A DNA stretch of 64,000 bases from Gambelia wislizenii (GCA_030847615.1 JAUMIR010000005.1:212768645-212832644), one strand, 5' to 3'. Shown: positions 1 through 10,800, counted from the first letter of the stretch. Program-made: numbers and translations. The notes: generated by a model from the letters alone, not told the origin.

Positions 1-599
1 TGTCTGGAAAAACCACAATCTCCGCACCACCATGATTCTTCAATATTTGCAAAGTCCCTTCATCTCCCGGGAAGACAGGCTCCACCCCCACCCCATCCTC
101 ATCTCTCCCTTCTCTTCATCCATTCCAGCCAACAACATTGCCCGTTTCTCCCTTCCCCACATTTGAATGACAATGGACTTTTAAGGTGGCGTAGCAATGT
201 TTAGCTCCAGATCATGGCGCACAATTCATATTGGTTTGGATTCCAGATGAGCACGAGATGTGGGGTGTTGTTGTTGGCCAGGCAGAGGGAGCAGGAGGTG
301 AGGGTGGGAAAGTTTTGTGTGCCCAAGAACTGTTGCCACTGCTGTGGCAGGGACTGTGCTTTTCGCTTCAGTTTAGGGGAAGATGGGGTGGAATAAATTT
401 GTTAAGGTGGCGCAGGTTGATTTGGGAGCCAGGACAGCAGGAGGCATGGTTTTGTTGCAAGGATAGGAGGATAGAGAGAGGTGCGGACTTGTTGGTTGCC
501 ACAGCAGCAGCTGCTGCTACTAACATTTAATTTGGAGTGGAGGGAGGCAGAGGGACTTTGCAAATCAACTAAGGCATTGTGCAAAGGCAAGAAAGGGAA
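1..599. other. Unassigned intronic sequence at the left edge
   Basis: No exon, RNA gene or complete repeat is recognised. The part from about 220 resembles the interior of the 653-bp Tigger-like element. The small open frames here have no recognisable domain. Presumably a PLXNC1 intron. Confidence 0.4.
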
Positions 600-729
600 G
601 TTCTGGCAGTGCTGTTGGTGGGAGAGGAGAATACAGTATGTTAGGGGTTAGGCTTAATTTATTCGCTCCTCCCCCCACTTTCGCGGTGGTGCTCAACCCT
701 TAACCCCCACGAATGGGAAGAGGCAACTG
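600..729 (-). mobile_element. Tigger/pogo-like element, recognisable end
   Basis: Read on the minus strand it starts CAGTTGCCTCTTCCCATTCG and continues through the hairpin-like gggggttaagggttgagcac block shared with 41396-41530, with TA at 730-731. The other end is not seen; similar purine-rich sequence continues to about 220, so the element may be longer. Confidence 0.55.
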
Positions 730-759
730 TAGTGTGTCAGGAAACCACTGTATCTGTTC

Positions 760-2055
760 AACCCACTATTGATGGACTGGAATTTGTGGATATATTCCAA
801 TTCAGTTGTTTCTCTTTCAAATCTTCCCTGTAGTTTTTCTGTTCAAGTACAGCTGCACTGAGGTCAGAGCTGGAATGCCCAGGAAAATTGAAGTATTCGG
901 CAACTGTTTTTTGTGTATTCCCATTCCTAATGTCTGATTTAAGTCCATTTATCCTCTGGCGCAGAGACTGGCCTGTTAGCCCAATACAGAGTGCTGAAGA
1001 GCATTGTTGACAGAGGATGGCATATATCACATTAGAGGATGAACAAGTGAAAGTACCTCCAATATTGTGGGTGATGTGAGTAGGTCCTGTGATGACATTA
1101 CCTGAGTCAATGCGTGGGCAGATTTGGCATCTAGGTTTGTGGCAAAGTCTTTACCTGTCTCCCCATCTATGTTGTGCAACCTTGGTGAGGCAAGTAACTG
1201 TTTGAGATTGGGAGGCTCTCTGTAGGCAAGTACAGGCTGGCCACCAAGAGCCTTTGAAAGGGCAGTGTTATTGTCCAAAGATAGGTTGTAGTTCAGTGGT
1301 GATATGTCTGAGGGGGGTCTCAACTGAAATATATGTTATTATGAAAAGTAAAGTAGTTGTGTATGAGAACATAGTGGCAGACTTTGATGGCTAGATCTGC
1401 CATGGTCCCATCTGGAATGATGTTCCTGACTGCTTGTAGTCCATCCTTGTGTGGGATGTTAGTATATAGGGATTCCACATCCATGGTGGCTAAGATGGTG
1501 TTCTCTGGAAGGTTGTGGGTGGATTGTAATTTCTGTAGGAAGTAGGTTCACATAGCTGGGAGTGCTGATGGCATATGGTCTAAGGATCTTGTCTATATAT
1601 CCCGAGGCACCAACTGTGAGTGTTCCAGTGCTTGAGATGATGGGTCAGCCATGGTTGCCCTGTTTGGGTAGGAGGTAGTTGGCGGTTCCTGGAGTGTGTC
1701 TGGGCACTGGGCACTGGAGGTTCCTGGAGTGTGTCAATTTAGCTTTTGTGCTGCACCTCTATGGGGAATTCCATGGGTAGTCTGTGTAATTCCTTCTTAT
1801 ACTCATCTGTGGGATCAGTAGACAGTACTGTATTCGGTAAAATGTAGTGTTGGACAATTGACTCTCAGCCTCCTGTGTATAGTCAGATTCATCCATGATG
1901 ACTACAGCTCCTCATCTGTCAGCCTCTTTTTACCTGAGAAAGTAAACCAAGTCTACAAAAGTTTATGTTACAATTTATTTTTCTCAGTCTCAAAGGTGCT
2001 ACAAGATCCCCTTGCTTACTGATATCCAGACTACTAACATGGCTATGCCTTTGTC
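760..2055 (-). mobile_element. Degenerate Penelope-like element: RT remnant, GIY-YIG endonuclease and end repeat
   Basis: On the minus strand a frame-broken polyprotein can be followed. Near 1917 a GAVVIMDESDYTQEAE block is typical of Penelope reverse transcriptases. At 1478-1385 LYTNIPHKDGLQAVRNI is a conserved RT block. At 1250 GGQPVLAYREPPNLKQLL is the linker. At 1030-760 IYAILCQQC, CIGLTGQSLRQRINGLKSDI and EYFNFPGHS form a GIY-YIG endonuclease domain; the second motif has Cys where Tyr is usual. The 1940-2055 stretch matches 15787-15905 and is probably the element's LTR-like end. Frameshifts and stops make it inactive. Confidence 0.75.
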
Positions 2056-3243
2056 GTTGTTGTGTGCCTTCAAGTCATTTCCGACTTATGGTGACATTAA
2101 AGCAAACCTATCATGGGATTTTCTTGGCAAGATTTGTTCAGAGGGTGTGATACACTAAAACTGGGGCTCTCTTGCCTTTGAACCCCAGATTAGCTCCCCT
2201 GTAGAGGTAAGCCCAAGTAACCTCACTCCAGAGTGCCCCCTACAGGCCAAAATGCTGCCACCACCGAGTCCAACTGGGGCTCTCTCACCTTGGACACCCC
2301 CCCTTTTCATGCACAGCACAGTGGTAAGCTGTGCAGGGTCTCTGATAACTGAACTTCCTGCCACTATAGAATCAACTAACTCCTTCCTCCTACCCCCAGA
2401 GAAAGAGTCAGAGTAGCATGATCAAGTGTAGCATGATCAAGCACATGTAGGCATCAGTGATAGGAAGATTAATAAGTTTACTTTATTCAAGTGAGTTCTA
2501 GTCTTCCAATCTCATATGAGGCAGGGTTTTCCCATACCCCAGGCATTCTTAAAGTTACTGGAATAATAAGGTATTAAAATCAGAGCATTCCGTTGTTCTA
2601 AATTACATTCAGTTACTAAATTTAGCTACATCTAACCAAAGTAGAGAATTTTTTTTAAAGTCCCTAACGTGAACTAAACAGGCCCTAAATTCCTACTCAC
2701 TACTTTGCAGTCTGTTGCCTCCAGATGGTATCAGGGCAAGCTGGGAGCTAAGCCGGGTGGATTTGGCTCTACCAGCCATCATCCAGTCCTTGTTCAAAGC
2801 CACATGGTCGGTCTGGCAAAAATGGCTTCACACAAAAGCAGTTATATCTTTGTTAGAGTTCCCGGGTCTAGAGCTGTGATTGACCATTTCAGGTCTGATG
2901 ATGTGATGTCATTGATGATGTCATCTCATTAGCTCCTGTGGAGGTGGTGCTTAGACCCTCCCTTCCATTAACTTACTTGATGCTATGCTGGCAAGAGAAT
3001 ACTGTTTATACATAAAAGGAGTTATACTTCTCTGGCAGAATGATGGGAGTTGCAATCAACCTTGAAGCAGCATGATGGGAACCCCATCATGACAGAGGGG
3101 GAGGGGTTGCCATTGTTTTCCTCTAAGGATGAGAGAGTATGACTTGCTAAGATCAACCAGTGGGTTTAATGGCTGAGCAGGGATTCAAATCCTGGTCTCC
3201 AGTTGTAGTCCAGCACTCAAACCACTATGCCATGCTGGCTCTC
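2056..3243 (-). mobile_element. tRNA-headed SINE split by a solo LTR
   Basis: The tail half (2056-2145: gttgttgtgtgccttcaag, then the acttatggtgac block) and the head half (3095-3243, with the tRNA-like B-box region and accactatgccatgctggct) form one minus-strand SINE of about 240 bp. It is interrupted by the 949-bp LTR at 2146-3094. The family has at least eight more copies in the window. Confidence 0.8.
2146..3094. mobile_element. Solo LTR with perfect 5-bp target duplication
   Basis: The element begins TGTGATACAC and ends CATCATGACA, the TG...CA boundaries of retroviral or LTR-retrotransposon ends. GAGGG precedes it at 2141-2145 and follows it at 3095-3099. It interrupts a SINE at the point where the SINE sequence resumes. 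A diverged relative lies at 30691-31500. No internal coding region is present, so this is a solo LTR formed by LTR-LTR recombination. Confidence 0.8.
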
Positions 3244-4022
3244 TTGTGGATTATTTAGGGCATTGCTATTCAAAGTGGTGACCCAGGAAGCAGTGCTGGT
3301 CCAAAAGACATCAGCTGGCAGTCCCTAACAAGTTTCCAGGAAAGAAACAATTTTAGCCAATGGACACAAATAGGAATTGATTCCCCACATTAGACAGCTT
3401 GAGAAGTACTATAGGGTGTTAGGTTACTATATTGTAGAAGCAAAGAAGAACGATAGGACTGGGCAATAGCACCACAATCTATGTTGCAGTGTTTGCTAGC
3501 GCAAACTGTTTTGCTGGGAATAACCACAACCATGACAATAGCCACATTGCTAGTCCCAGTTTAGTAACTATCACAAAACCTTATTGAGTTAGGCAATCAA
3601 TAAGGAGCCTAATCCCGCTGAGTCTTGAGACTGGGGATTTGTTGATCCTGCACAGACTTACCTTTCTTCTGGTGGCTGATGCTGAGGTGGCTTAAAGGTC
3701 CTGCATGTTTCCTAGGGGAGTAATTCAGAAGGCCTTCCCTGTCATAAACTTGTATTAGAAGGCAGGGTGGGAAGTGAGCACTCTCAGGCTGAGTAATACT
3801 TTGGAGGCAAAAAATCTTGGTGAAGTGGAATTCTGGGTTGCTTTTCTTTTGTGCTATGGAGCCCAAGTGTTGTGACATAAGCCTCCCTATGGAGGGAATG
3901 GGTGCAATCACAATTTGCTTCATTTGCTTAACAGAACATAAGTGTTTTAATGCTTGCCTTCCTAAAACTGAACACAGAATAACATTATTTTGTTTATTCT
4001 TTTCTGTGTAATTGTTTGGCAG
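3244..4022. other. Intron sequence before the first PLXNC1 exon in the window
   Basis: No repeat or RNA gene recognised. A 143-residue minus-strand open frame (3609-4040) overlaps the exon and its splice site and has no known domain. Confidence 0.4.
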
Positions 4023-4126
4023 CTCTTCAGACAGGTGCATATATCAAAGAACTTCTAGATGTAGATAGCTCCTCTGTGATTCTGGAAGATGGAATTACCA
4101 AGCTGAACACCATAGGCCATTATGAG
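4023..4126 (+). CDS. PLXNC1: PLXNC1 exon: end of Rho-GTPase-binding domain
   Basis: The acceptor is tttggcag before 4023 and the donor gtaaca follows 4126. Two bases complete a split codon, then 34 codons read LQTGAYIKELLDVDSS and on to LNTIGHYE, ending in phase 0. This is the plexin RBD end: an acidic leucine-rich stretch followed by the L-N-T-x-x-H-Y signature before the second GAP segment. A second in-frame AG at 4029-4030 would drop two residues, so the 5' edge is uncertain by about 8 bases. Confidence 0.9.
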
Positions 4127-4553
4127 GTAACAACAACAACAAAAACACTTTAATATGTTGTAAATTTTTACCTTGTAAAGCAGAGTCTTATAGTAAGCTA
4201 TCTCAGACATAATAAGTTGAATCCAGGTTTACTGGATTCCGTCCATTACAGACTTCTCCTTTCCTTCTTCCTATGATAGCCCCTGCACCCTCATCTCCCC
4301 GGTGCTATAGAGGGGGGACGATATGGGACAGCATTGTTACCAAAGCTACTTTTCTATGCACGCTTGAATGAAAAGAAGTCTGTTATGAAGGTTTCTTTGC
4401 ATAAATATATAAGCAGTAATTTGTGAATTGAAAAAAACCACAAAAAAATAGGAACCTTTTGTATGCCAATTCCAGCATAGTCATATTAACTAGGAAGATG
4501 TGTCCAAAACTTAAGCATTTTAAAGCTCACTCTTAAATTGCTTCTAATTAAAG

Positions 4554-7010
4554 TACCGTATATTCCGACGTATAAGACGACCTGGCGTATAAGACGACCC
4601 CCCAATTTTTAAGGAGAAATGCAGAGTTTGTTATATATTCGCCCTATAAGACGACCCCCTCTTCCAACGCATAGCCCCCGCATGCCCCTCATGCGCTCCC
4701 TTCCAGGAGGGAGCGCAGGAGGAGGATGCGGAGGCTGTGCGCCCAAAAGGGGCACGTTCGCCCCTTCTCCCCACCTTCCAGGAAGGTGGGGAGAAGGGGC
4801 AAATCGCGGGTTTGGCCGCGCAGCCTCTGCATGCCCCTCCTGCGCTCCCTTCCAGGAGAGAGCGCAGGAGGGGGATCCGGAGGCTGTACGGCCAAACCGG
4901 GCACGTTCACCCCTTCTCCCCACCTTCCAGGAAGGTGGAGAGAAGGGGCGAATCACGGGTTTGGCCACGCAGCCTCCGGATGCCCCTCCTGTGCTCCCTT
5001 CCAGGAGGGAGCGCAGGAGGGGGATCCGCAGACTGTGTGGCCAAACGGGGCACGTTCGCCCCTTCTCCCCACCTTCCAGGAAGGTGGGGAGAAGGGGCGA
5101 ATCGCGGTTTGGCCGCGCAGCCTCTGCATGCCCCTCCTGCGCTCCCTTCCAGGAGAGAGCGCAGGAGGGCGATCCGGAGGCTGCACGGCCAAACCGGGCA
5201 CGTTCGCCCCTTCTCCTCGCCTTCCTGGAAGGTGGGGAGAAGGGGCGAATCGCGGGTTTGGCCGCGCAGCCTTTGCATGCCCCTCCTGCGCTCCCTTCCA
5301 GGAGAGAGCGCAGGAGGGGGATGCGGAGGCTGTGCTCCCAAAAGGGGCACGTTCGCCCCTTCTCCCCACCTTCCAGGAAGGTGGGGAGAGGGGGCAAATC
5401 GCGGTTTGGCTGCACAGCCTCTGCATGCCCCTCCTGCGCTCCCTTCCAGGAGGGAGCGCAGGAGAGGGATCCGGAGGCTGCACGGCCAAACCGGGCACGT
5501 TCGCCCCTTCTCCTCGCCTTCCAGGAAGGTGGGGGGAAGGGGCGAATCGCGGTTTGGCCGCGCAGTCTCTCCATGCCCCTCCTGCGCTCCTTTCCAGGAG
5601 AGAGCGCAGGAGGGGGATCCGGAGGCTGCACGGCCAAACCGGGCACGTTCGCCCCTTCTCCTCGCCTTCCAGGAAGGTGGGGAGAAGGGGCGAATTGCGG
5701 TTTGGCCGCGCAGCCTCTCCATGCCCCTCCTGCGCTCCCTTCCAGGAGAGAGCGCAGGAGGGGGATCCGGAGGCTGCACGGCCAAACCGGGCACGTTCGC
5801 CCCTTCTCCTCGCCTTCCAGGAAGGTGGGGAGAAGGGGCGAATCGCGGTTTGGCCGCGCAGCCTCCGCATGCCCCTCCTGCGCTCCCTTCCAGGAGGGAG
5901 CGCAGGAAGGCGATCCGGAGGCTGTGCGGCCAAACCGGGCACGTTCGCCCCTTCTCCCCACCTTCCAGGAAGGTGGGGAGGAGGGGCGAATCGCGGGTTT
6001 GGCCGCGCAGCCTCCGGATGCCCCTCCTGCGCTCCCTTCCAGGAGAGAGCGCAGGAGGGCGATCCGGAGGCTGCACGGCCAAACCGGGCACGTTCGCCCC
6101 TTCTCCCCACCTTCCAGGAAGGTGGGGAGAGGGGGCGAATCGCGGTTTGGCCGCGCAGCCTCTGCATGCCCCTCCTGCACTCCCTTCCAGGAGAGAGCGC
6201 AGGAGGGCGATCAGGAGGCTGCACGGCCAAACCGGGCACGTTCGCCCCTTCTCCTCGCCTTCCAGGAAGGTGGGGAGAAGGGGCGAATCGCGGTTTGGCC
6301 CCGCAGCCTCTCCATGCCCCTCCTGCGCTCCCTTCCAGGAGGGAGCGCAGGAGGGGGATCCGGAGGCTGCACGGCCAAACCGGGCACGTTCGCCCCTTCT
6401 CCTCACCTTCCAGGAAGGTGGGGAGAAGGGGCGAATCGCGGTTTGGCCGCGCAGCCTCTGCATGCCCCTCCTGCGCTCCCTTCCAGGAGAGAGCGCAGGA
6501 GGGCGATCCGGAGGCTGCACGGCCAAACCAGGCACGTTCGCCCCTTCTCCTCGCCTTCCAGGAAGGTGGGGAGAGGGGGCGAATCGCGGTTTGGCCGCAC
6601 AGCCTCTGCATGCCCCTCCTGCGCTCCCTTCCAGGAGGGAGCGCAGGAGGGGGATCCGCAGACTGTGCGGCCAAATGGGGCACGAAGGTGGGGAGAGGGG
6701 GCGAATTGCGGGTTTGCCTCGGCCGCTGCAGAAGCGCTCCAGCGGCGGCTGCAGCAAACCGCAATGTTCGCCCCCCTCCTCTTTCTTCCGTTGCTCCCCA
6801 AAGGGGGAGAAGGCAGAGGAGGGGGGCGAATGATCAAAACACTTTGCTTCACCCCCCTGCCCCATCTCCTGCCTCTTCGCTCCATTTGCGAAGAGGCAGG
6901 AGATAGGCAGGTGGGCAAAGCAAAGTGTATCCGGCGTATAGGACGACTGTCAATTTTGGAGGGCACTTTTGAGTGCTCAAAAGTCGTCTTATACGCCGGA
7001 ATATACGGTA
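4554..7010. mobile_element. 2.46-kb terminal-inverted-repeat DNA element with internal palindromic array
   Basis: The left end TACCGTATATTCCGACGTAT and the right end ATACGCCGGAATATACGGTA are inverse copies with one mismatch, and the TIR continues through taagacgac. The subterminal gtataagacgac motif is repeated two more times on the left (near 4587 and 4647). The outer TA on each side fits a TA target site (Tc1/mariner type), but without a transposase the superfamily is uncertain. The interior 4690-6690 is a tandem array (separate entry), followed by a unique GC-rich stretch with a palindromic pair at 6866-6904. It lies in the PLXNC1 intron between 4126 and 9923. Confidence 0.8.
4690..6690. 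repeat. About 13 tandem copies of a 148-bp double-palindrome unit
   Basis: The anchor cacgttc recurs at 4753, 4902, 5051, 5199, 5349, 5496, 5644, 5792, 5940, 6089, 6237, 6385 and 6533: spacing 147-150, usually 148. Each unit holds two dyads. One is centred on ccttccaggaagg within cgccccttctccccacc and its inverse. The other is centred on ccttccagga(g)gg inside cctcctgcgctccc and its inverse, with outer arms cggtttggccgcgcagcctc and gaggctgcacggccaaaccg. Almost every base is therefore in a potential stem. Copies differ by scattered substitutions. The last copy loses its central hairpin after cacg (6681). Confidence 0.9.
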
Positions 7011-7576
7011 GTGGGACTTCAGTTCTTCAACAGGTTTCCGTAACAAGTGCAGCACAATTCAAATAATGTTATCCAGAAGTAAGTTAAGTCACATTTACAT
7101 ACAAATAAGGGTGGATAGTAATGCAGCCTTAATTGCAACTGCCTGTTAGAAATAGCTGGTCCTATAGAACTTTGTGTTACTGCATTCACTTACTTGTTTT
7201 GATGCTCAGCCATTTACAACTGTTTGTTAAATAGTTTTCCAGGTGATTATGCATTCACTAGAAGTGGCAAAAGCATCTCTACATTCCCTTAATTTATGAT
7301 CTTGCAATGTAAGATGGTTACACTTACCAAAGTGTAATTATATACACCATTTTGCAGTTTTTCAATAAAGCACCCCACTTTATAGTGCAGAAAAGTGAAT
7401 ATATTAACAGAAACTTTCCCACACAAATACAGTTGGCTAATTTGACATAATTTGACATTTTTCTGCAATAAAATATTATCTTCCCTAACTTGTTCTCCTT
7501 TAAATGTTATTCTTGTGTTGCGTTGTTGTTTCTTCTTTGCTGTATTCATTTTGTCTCTGCCTTTTCTTTCTGAGTA

Positions 7577-7803
7577 CAGTTGTCCCTCTGTATCCACGGA
7601 TTTGGTATCCATGGATTTAAGTATTCACGGCTTGAAAACATTCTTAAAAAAATAATAACCCAAAAAGCAAACCTTGCTTTTGCCACCTTATATAAGGGAC
7701 ACCATTTTGCTATGCCATTGCATATAATGGGACTTGAGTATTCAGATTTTGGTATGGGGGGGGGTCCTGAAACCAAACCCCAGTGAATATGAAGGGACAA
7801 CTG
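7577..7803. mobile_element. Tigger/pogo-like MITE, 227 bp, flanked by TA
   Basis: The ends CAGTTGTCCCTCTGTATCC and gaatatgaagggacaactg are inverted repeats with TA at 7575-7576 and 7804-7805. The interior contains ccttatataagggacacc. A second copy lies at 57955-58170 in opposite orientation. Confidence 0.8.
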
Positions 7804-7847
7804 TATTCTTTTCCTGACATCTGGGGAAAGCCATGATATTTAGTGTT

Positions 7848-8035
7848 AAGAGCTTATGCTTTGCATGTGCAGGGTCCCAGCTTCTTCCAATGCTGTCTTC
7901 AGTTAAAAAGGTCTCAGAACAGGGTTGGGGAAAACTGCCTGAGAACTGGAACAACCTACCCATCAGAGAAGGCAATACTTGGCTCGATGGGCCAGTGGTC
8001 TGATAGAAAAGAGTGGCTTTGTGTGTTCTCCTGAT
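7848..8035 (+). mobile_element. SINE-like dispersed repeat fragment
   Basis: The layout (gcttatgctttgcatgtgc, a degenerate cagttaaaaaggtc, then acttggctcgatgggccagt and ggtctgatag) matches a SINE I recall from squamate genomes with a gatggaccaatggtctgac tail. Only one copy was noticed here, so the family call is from recall. Confidence 0.45.
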
Positions 8036-8040
8036 TTCCA

Positions 8041-8898
8041 TTTTTGTACGCTTCCTGTTTCAGACCACCACATATTCATTAGCGGAACCAGATGTGTTTC
8101 TTCTTGGACTTCTCTCCATTTACTGTAACTGCAAGATTCTTTTGGCTAGGGACAGGCTTTCTATAAAAGTGACTCAATAGCAAACTAGTTTCCCTCTCGG
8201 CTGGCTGCCATACACTAAAATACATATCTGCTGTTCCCTATTTTTGGCAGGTGTCTTTTCTCTTTTCAGTCATTGAAGAGTAAGCTGTGCTGGCACTTGA
8301 AAACCCATAGTATTCAGCTACTAAATGTTGCAGTACTCAGCTGGAGTAGCTTTAGATTCATTTTTTGGCAGGAGCAGTGTGGTTCAACAGCACATTTTAA
8401 AAAGGATACTTATGTTTTGAACAGCATTATATATAAGTGGAAAGAAAGGCGTTCTTGGGCATCTCTAGGATGCTGGTCAAATCTTGACATATTTACAGTA
8501 TCCAAATGACCCTGGTTGCTTTGGAAACTTTGAAAAAGATGAAAACAGATACTAGTAACAAAAACAAATGGTTTTCAGCTTTTTTGTGTTTTAGTATTTG
8601 TGTTGCCCCACACTGGGGCAAAAGGCAAAAATAACATAAAATAAAAGTTCATGTTTGGTAAAACTTCCAGCACTGTGCTTCTACTAAAAAACAATCATGA
8701 AAAGTTAAAAATAGGAAGGAAAGACAAATTAGGCAGGGTGCATAACTCAAATCACTCCAACAACCAAACACTCTATTTTTCTTAGATGTTACTAATGCTT
8801 TTTTAAAAAACTATAATACCATATCAGTTATGGAAAAAAAATAGTTGTGCTACATTTAAGTGTCTTCTCTTTTGACCCCTTTCATTTATTTATACTGT
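8041..8898. other. Intronic sequence, nothing recognised
   Basis: AT-rich, no recognisable exon, RNA gene or complete repeat. A 78-residue open frame at 8273-8509 has no domain. Confidence 0.4.
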
Positions 8899-9522
8899 GG
8901 GCTTGTCTATACGAGGAGGGAAATGTGGATTGATGTGCACTAACGCCAATTCGCAGCAGCTTCTATTTGTCTTGATGGTTTTTTTTGGCAAGATCGCAGG
9001 CATGCAAAGCTATCCTCTTTCACTGCTCCAATAGGCATGCTTACAAATCAAGATGGTGGGCACAAGGGAATTACTTGCATTTTTATTATCACCAGTTGCT
9101 GCCGCTGAACAGTTTTTTTAAAAAAAGAGCATATCTAAGGTGCAAAAGTGAGATATTCCACCTAAATAAATAGAAAAGAAGAAGAAAGGCTGTTTCACCA
9201 CCTCAGCACATGATCACTATGGTGAAAATCCAACATTTAGCAGGCTCCACCCCCCTGTGCATGTCAAACAATCAGCTTTCCACTTCCACTCTTATTGGGA
9301 ATGCACATCAAAGTGAATTGGTTGTCCCAACAAGCAGGAATGTGCATGCCTCATGGAGCTTTTTAAAAACTTCAGGAAAAGCCACAAAGGCTTTTCCTGT
9401 TAAGTTTTTGCTGTTTTTGCCACCCCTCCTTCCAAATACGTCAGACTGATGTGGGATCTCATTAAGACAAATCATATTCTCCTCAAATTCTATGAGGAAT
9501 ATTTTTGCCATTTAGACAAGCT
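8899..9522. mobile_element. Dispersed repeat copy 1 (about 620 bp) with short inverted ends
   Basis: It aligns along its whole length with 59983-60607, sharing aaatgtggattgatg, atattccacctaaataaat, caggcatgc and tctatgagga. The ends gggcttgtctatac and ttagacaag(ct) form a short inverted repeat, suggesting a nonautonomous DNA transposon, possibly hAT-like. No coding content. Confidence 0.65.
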
Positions 9523-9922
9523 GTTTTCCTACTATCCAATTCATTTTATACCTCCCATCTTTATTATTTCATTTTTAAAAAAATTCTGTCTCCCATTTCT
9601 GATACCTGTTTTTTTTTTATGCCTAAACTCAGCAACAGCACATGAAGCTTTCTGTTTCAGCAGGTCTTATTCCTGGATTTCAGCTAGGTGTTCACAACAG
9701 GAACCTGTAGTCAATTCTGGCTCTATGTGGATTTATCCAAACACGTTTCATTTTCATATTACATTTTTATTTTTATGTTTTTAAAAAGCTATGATTCTCT
9801 TTGACAAACTATTTTCAGTAGTATTGTGAATACAACATGTATTTCTGTTCTGTTGAGTAATTTGCATGCACATTTCTAGAACAGTGTATTCTTAACAGGA
9901 AGTTGTTTTACTGCATTTTCAG

Positions 9923-9977
9923 ATTTTAGATGGAGCGACTATTAAAGTCTTTAAGAAGGAAAAGACAGTTCTCTCAG
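9923..9977 (+). CDS. PLXNC1: PLXNC1 exon: RBD-GAP linker, part 1
   Basis: The acceptor is gcattttcag and the donor gtactg. The 55 bases encode ILDGATIKVFKKEKTVLS and end with one base of a split Gly codon. ATIKVFKK matches the strand after the HYE motif in plexin C1. The phase joins exactly to the exon at 11148. Confidence 0.88.
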
Positions 9978-10546
9978 GTACTGAAAGCAATTTTATGTGA
10001 CTGTCATGGCTTCATAGAGATTTGAGTTCACAGTGAATCAACTAAATTGTAGTTTCAAGACAGCAGTTCTTACGAATGGGGAATATTTGTCCGCTGTTGT
10101 GATGTATAAAATCAGAAGAATAAGGATGGGATAAGAGCTCTGATTAGACCAAAAATTAGACCAAGTATTCTGTTCCAACAGTGGGAAGTAAGATACTTAA
10201 AAGCTTACATGCAAATCATGACAACAGCTATCCCTTGTTGTTTGTCCCCAATATATGGGATTCAGACTTCCTACCTCTGAATGTAGGCCAATTTAGAAGA
10301 TGTAAGGAAAACATAGTAAATAGACATTTAAAAGTATGTTATGAGTTCTTTTTCATCCTCTGTTTCCTCCTGCTCCCAAGTAGCTACAGTTATATTTTGC
10401 GACCAATATAAACTAGCATCTACATCGCTTTTTATTGGTTACATTAGCTAAAGGATAGAAGGAGTAAAACCAGTGATACTGATAGTTTCTTTGGTCAATC
10501 TACATTAGTAGGCATTTTGATTGGTAGGAATTACAATATCTGAGTA

Positions 10547-10800
10547 CAGTTGGACCCCCATATCTGCTGGGGTTTGATTCGGGGGGGGGGGGCGTGGAAA
10601 CCGAAAACCATGGATAATAACAAACGCCATCGAAAATAATGGGACTTCCAGTTTAAAATACTAGAGTTGCCTTGGAGGACCTAGAAAACAGCTAGAGAGG
10701 ACACATTTTCTAGGAAGACTCTATGGTAGGTGTGCTGTTTTGTGTCCCATGGATAATTCAATCAGTGGATAATGAATCAGTTGATACAGGGATCTGACTG
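10547..10800. mobile_element. Tigger/pogo-like MITE (GGACCCCC family), flanked by TA
   Basis: The ends CAGTTGGACCCCCATATCTG and gatacagggatctgactg are inverted, with TA on both sides. The interior ttgccttggaggacctag and tggataatgaatcag is shared with 47396, 53351 and 56568. A run of G lies near 10580. Confidence 0.75.

Noticed and set aside
3609..4040. 143-residue minus-strand open frame
   Set aside because: Antisense to a PLXNC1 splice acceptor and exon start, no known domain, no supporting neighbours.
4690..6690. CRISPR-like array
   Set aside because: The unit is 148 bp with no unique spacers, in a vertebrate intron inside a transposon.
4619..7066. Plus-strand open frames of 815, 726 and 698 codons and minus-strand frames of 652, 603 and 523 codons
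   Set aside because: They overlap in all frames on both strands over the 148-bp palindromic array and arise from GC-rich, stop-poor repeats. No domain, and they lie in a PLXNC1 intron.
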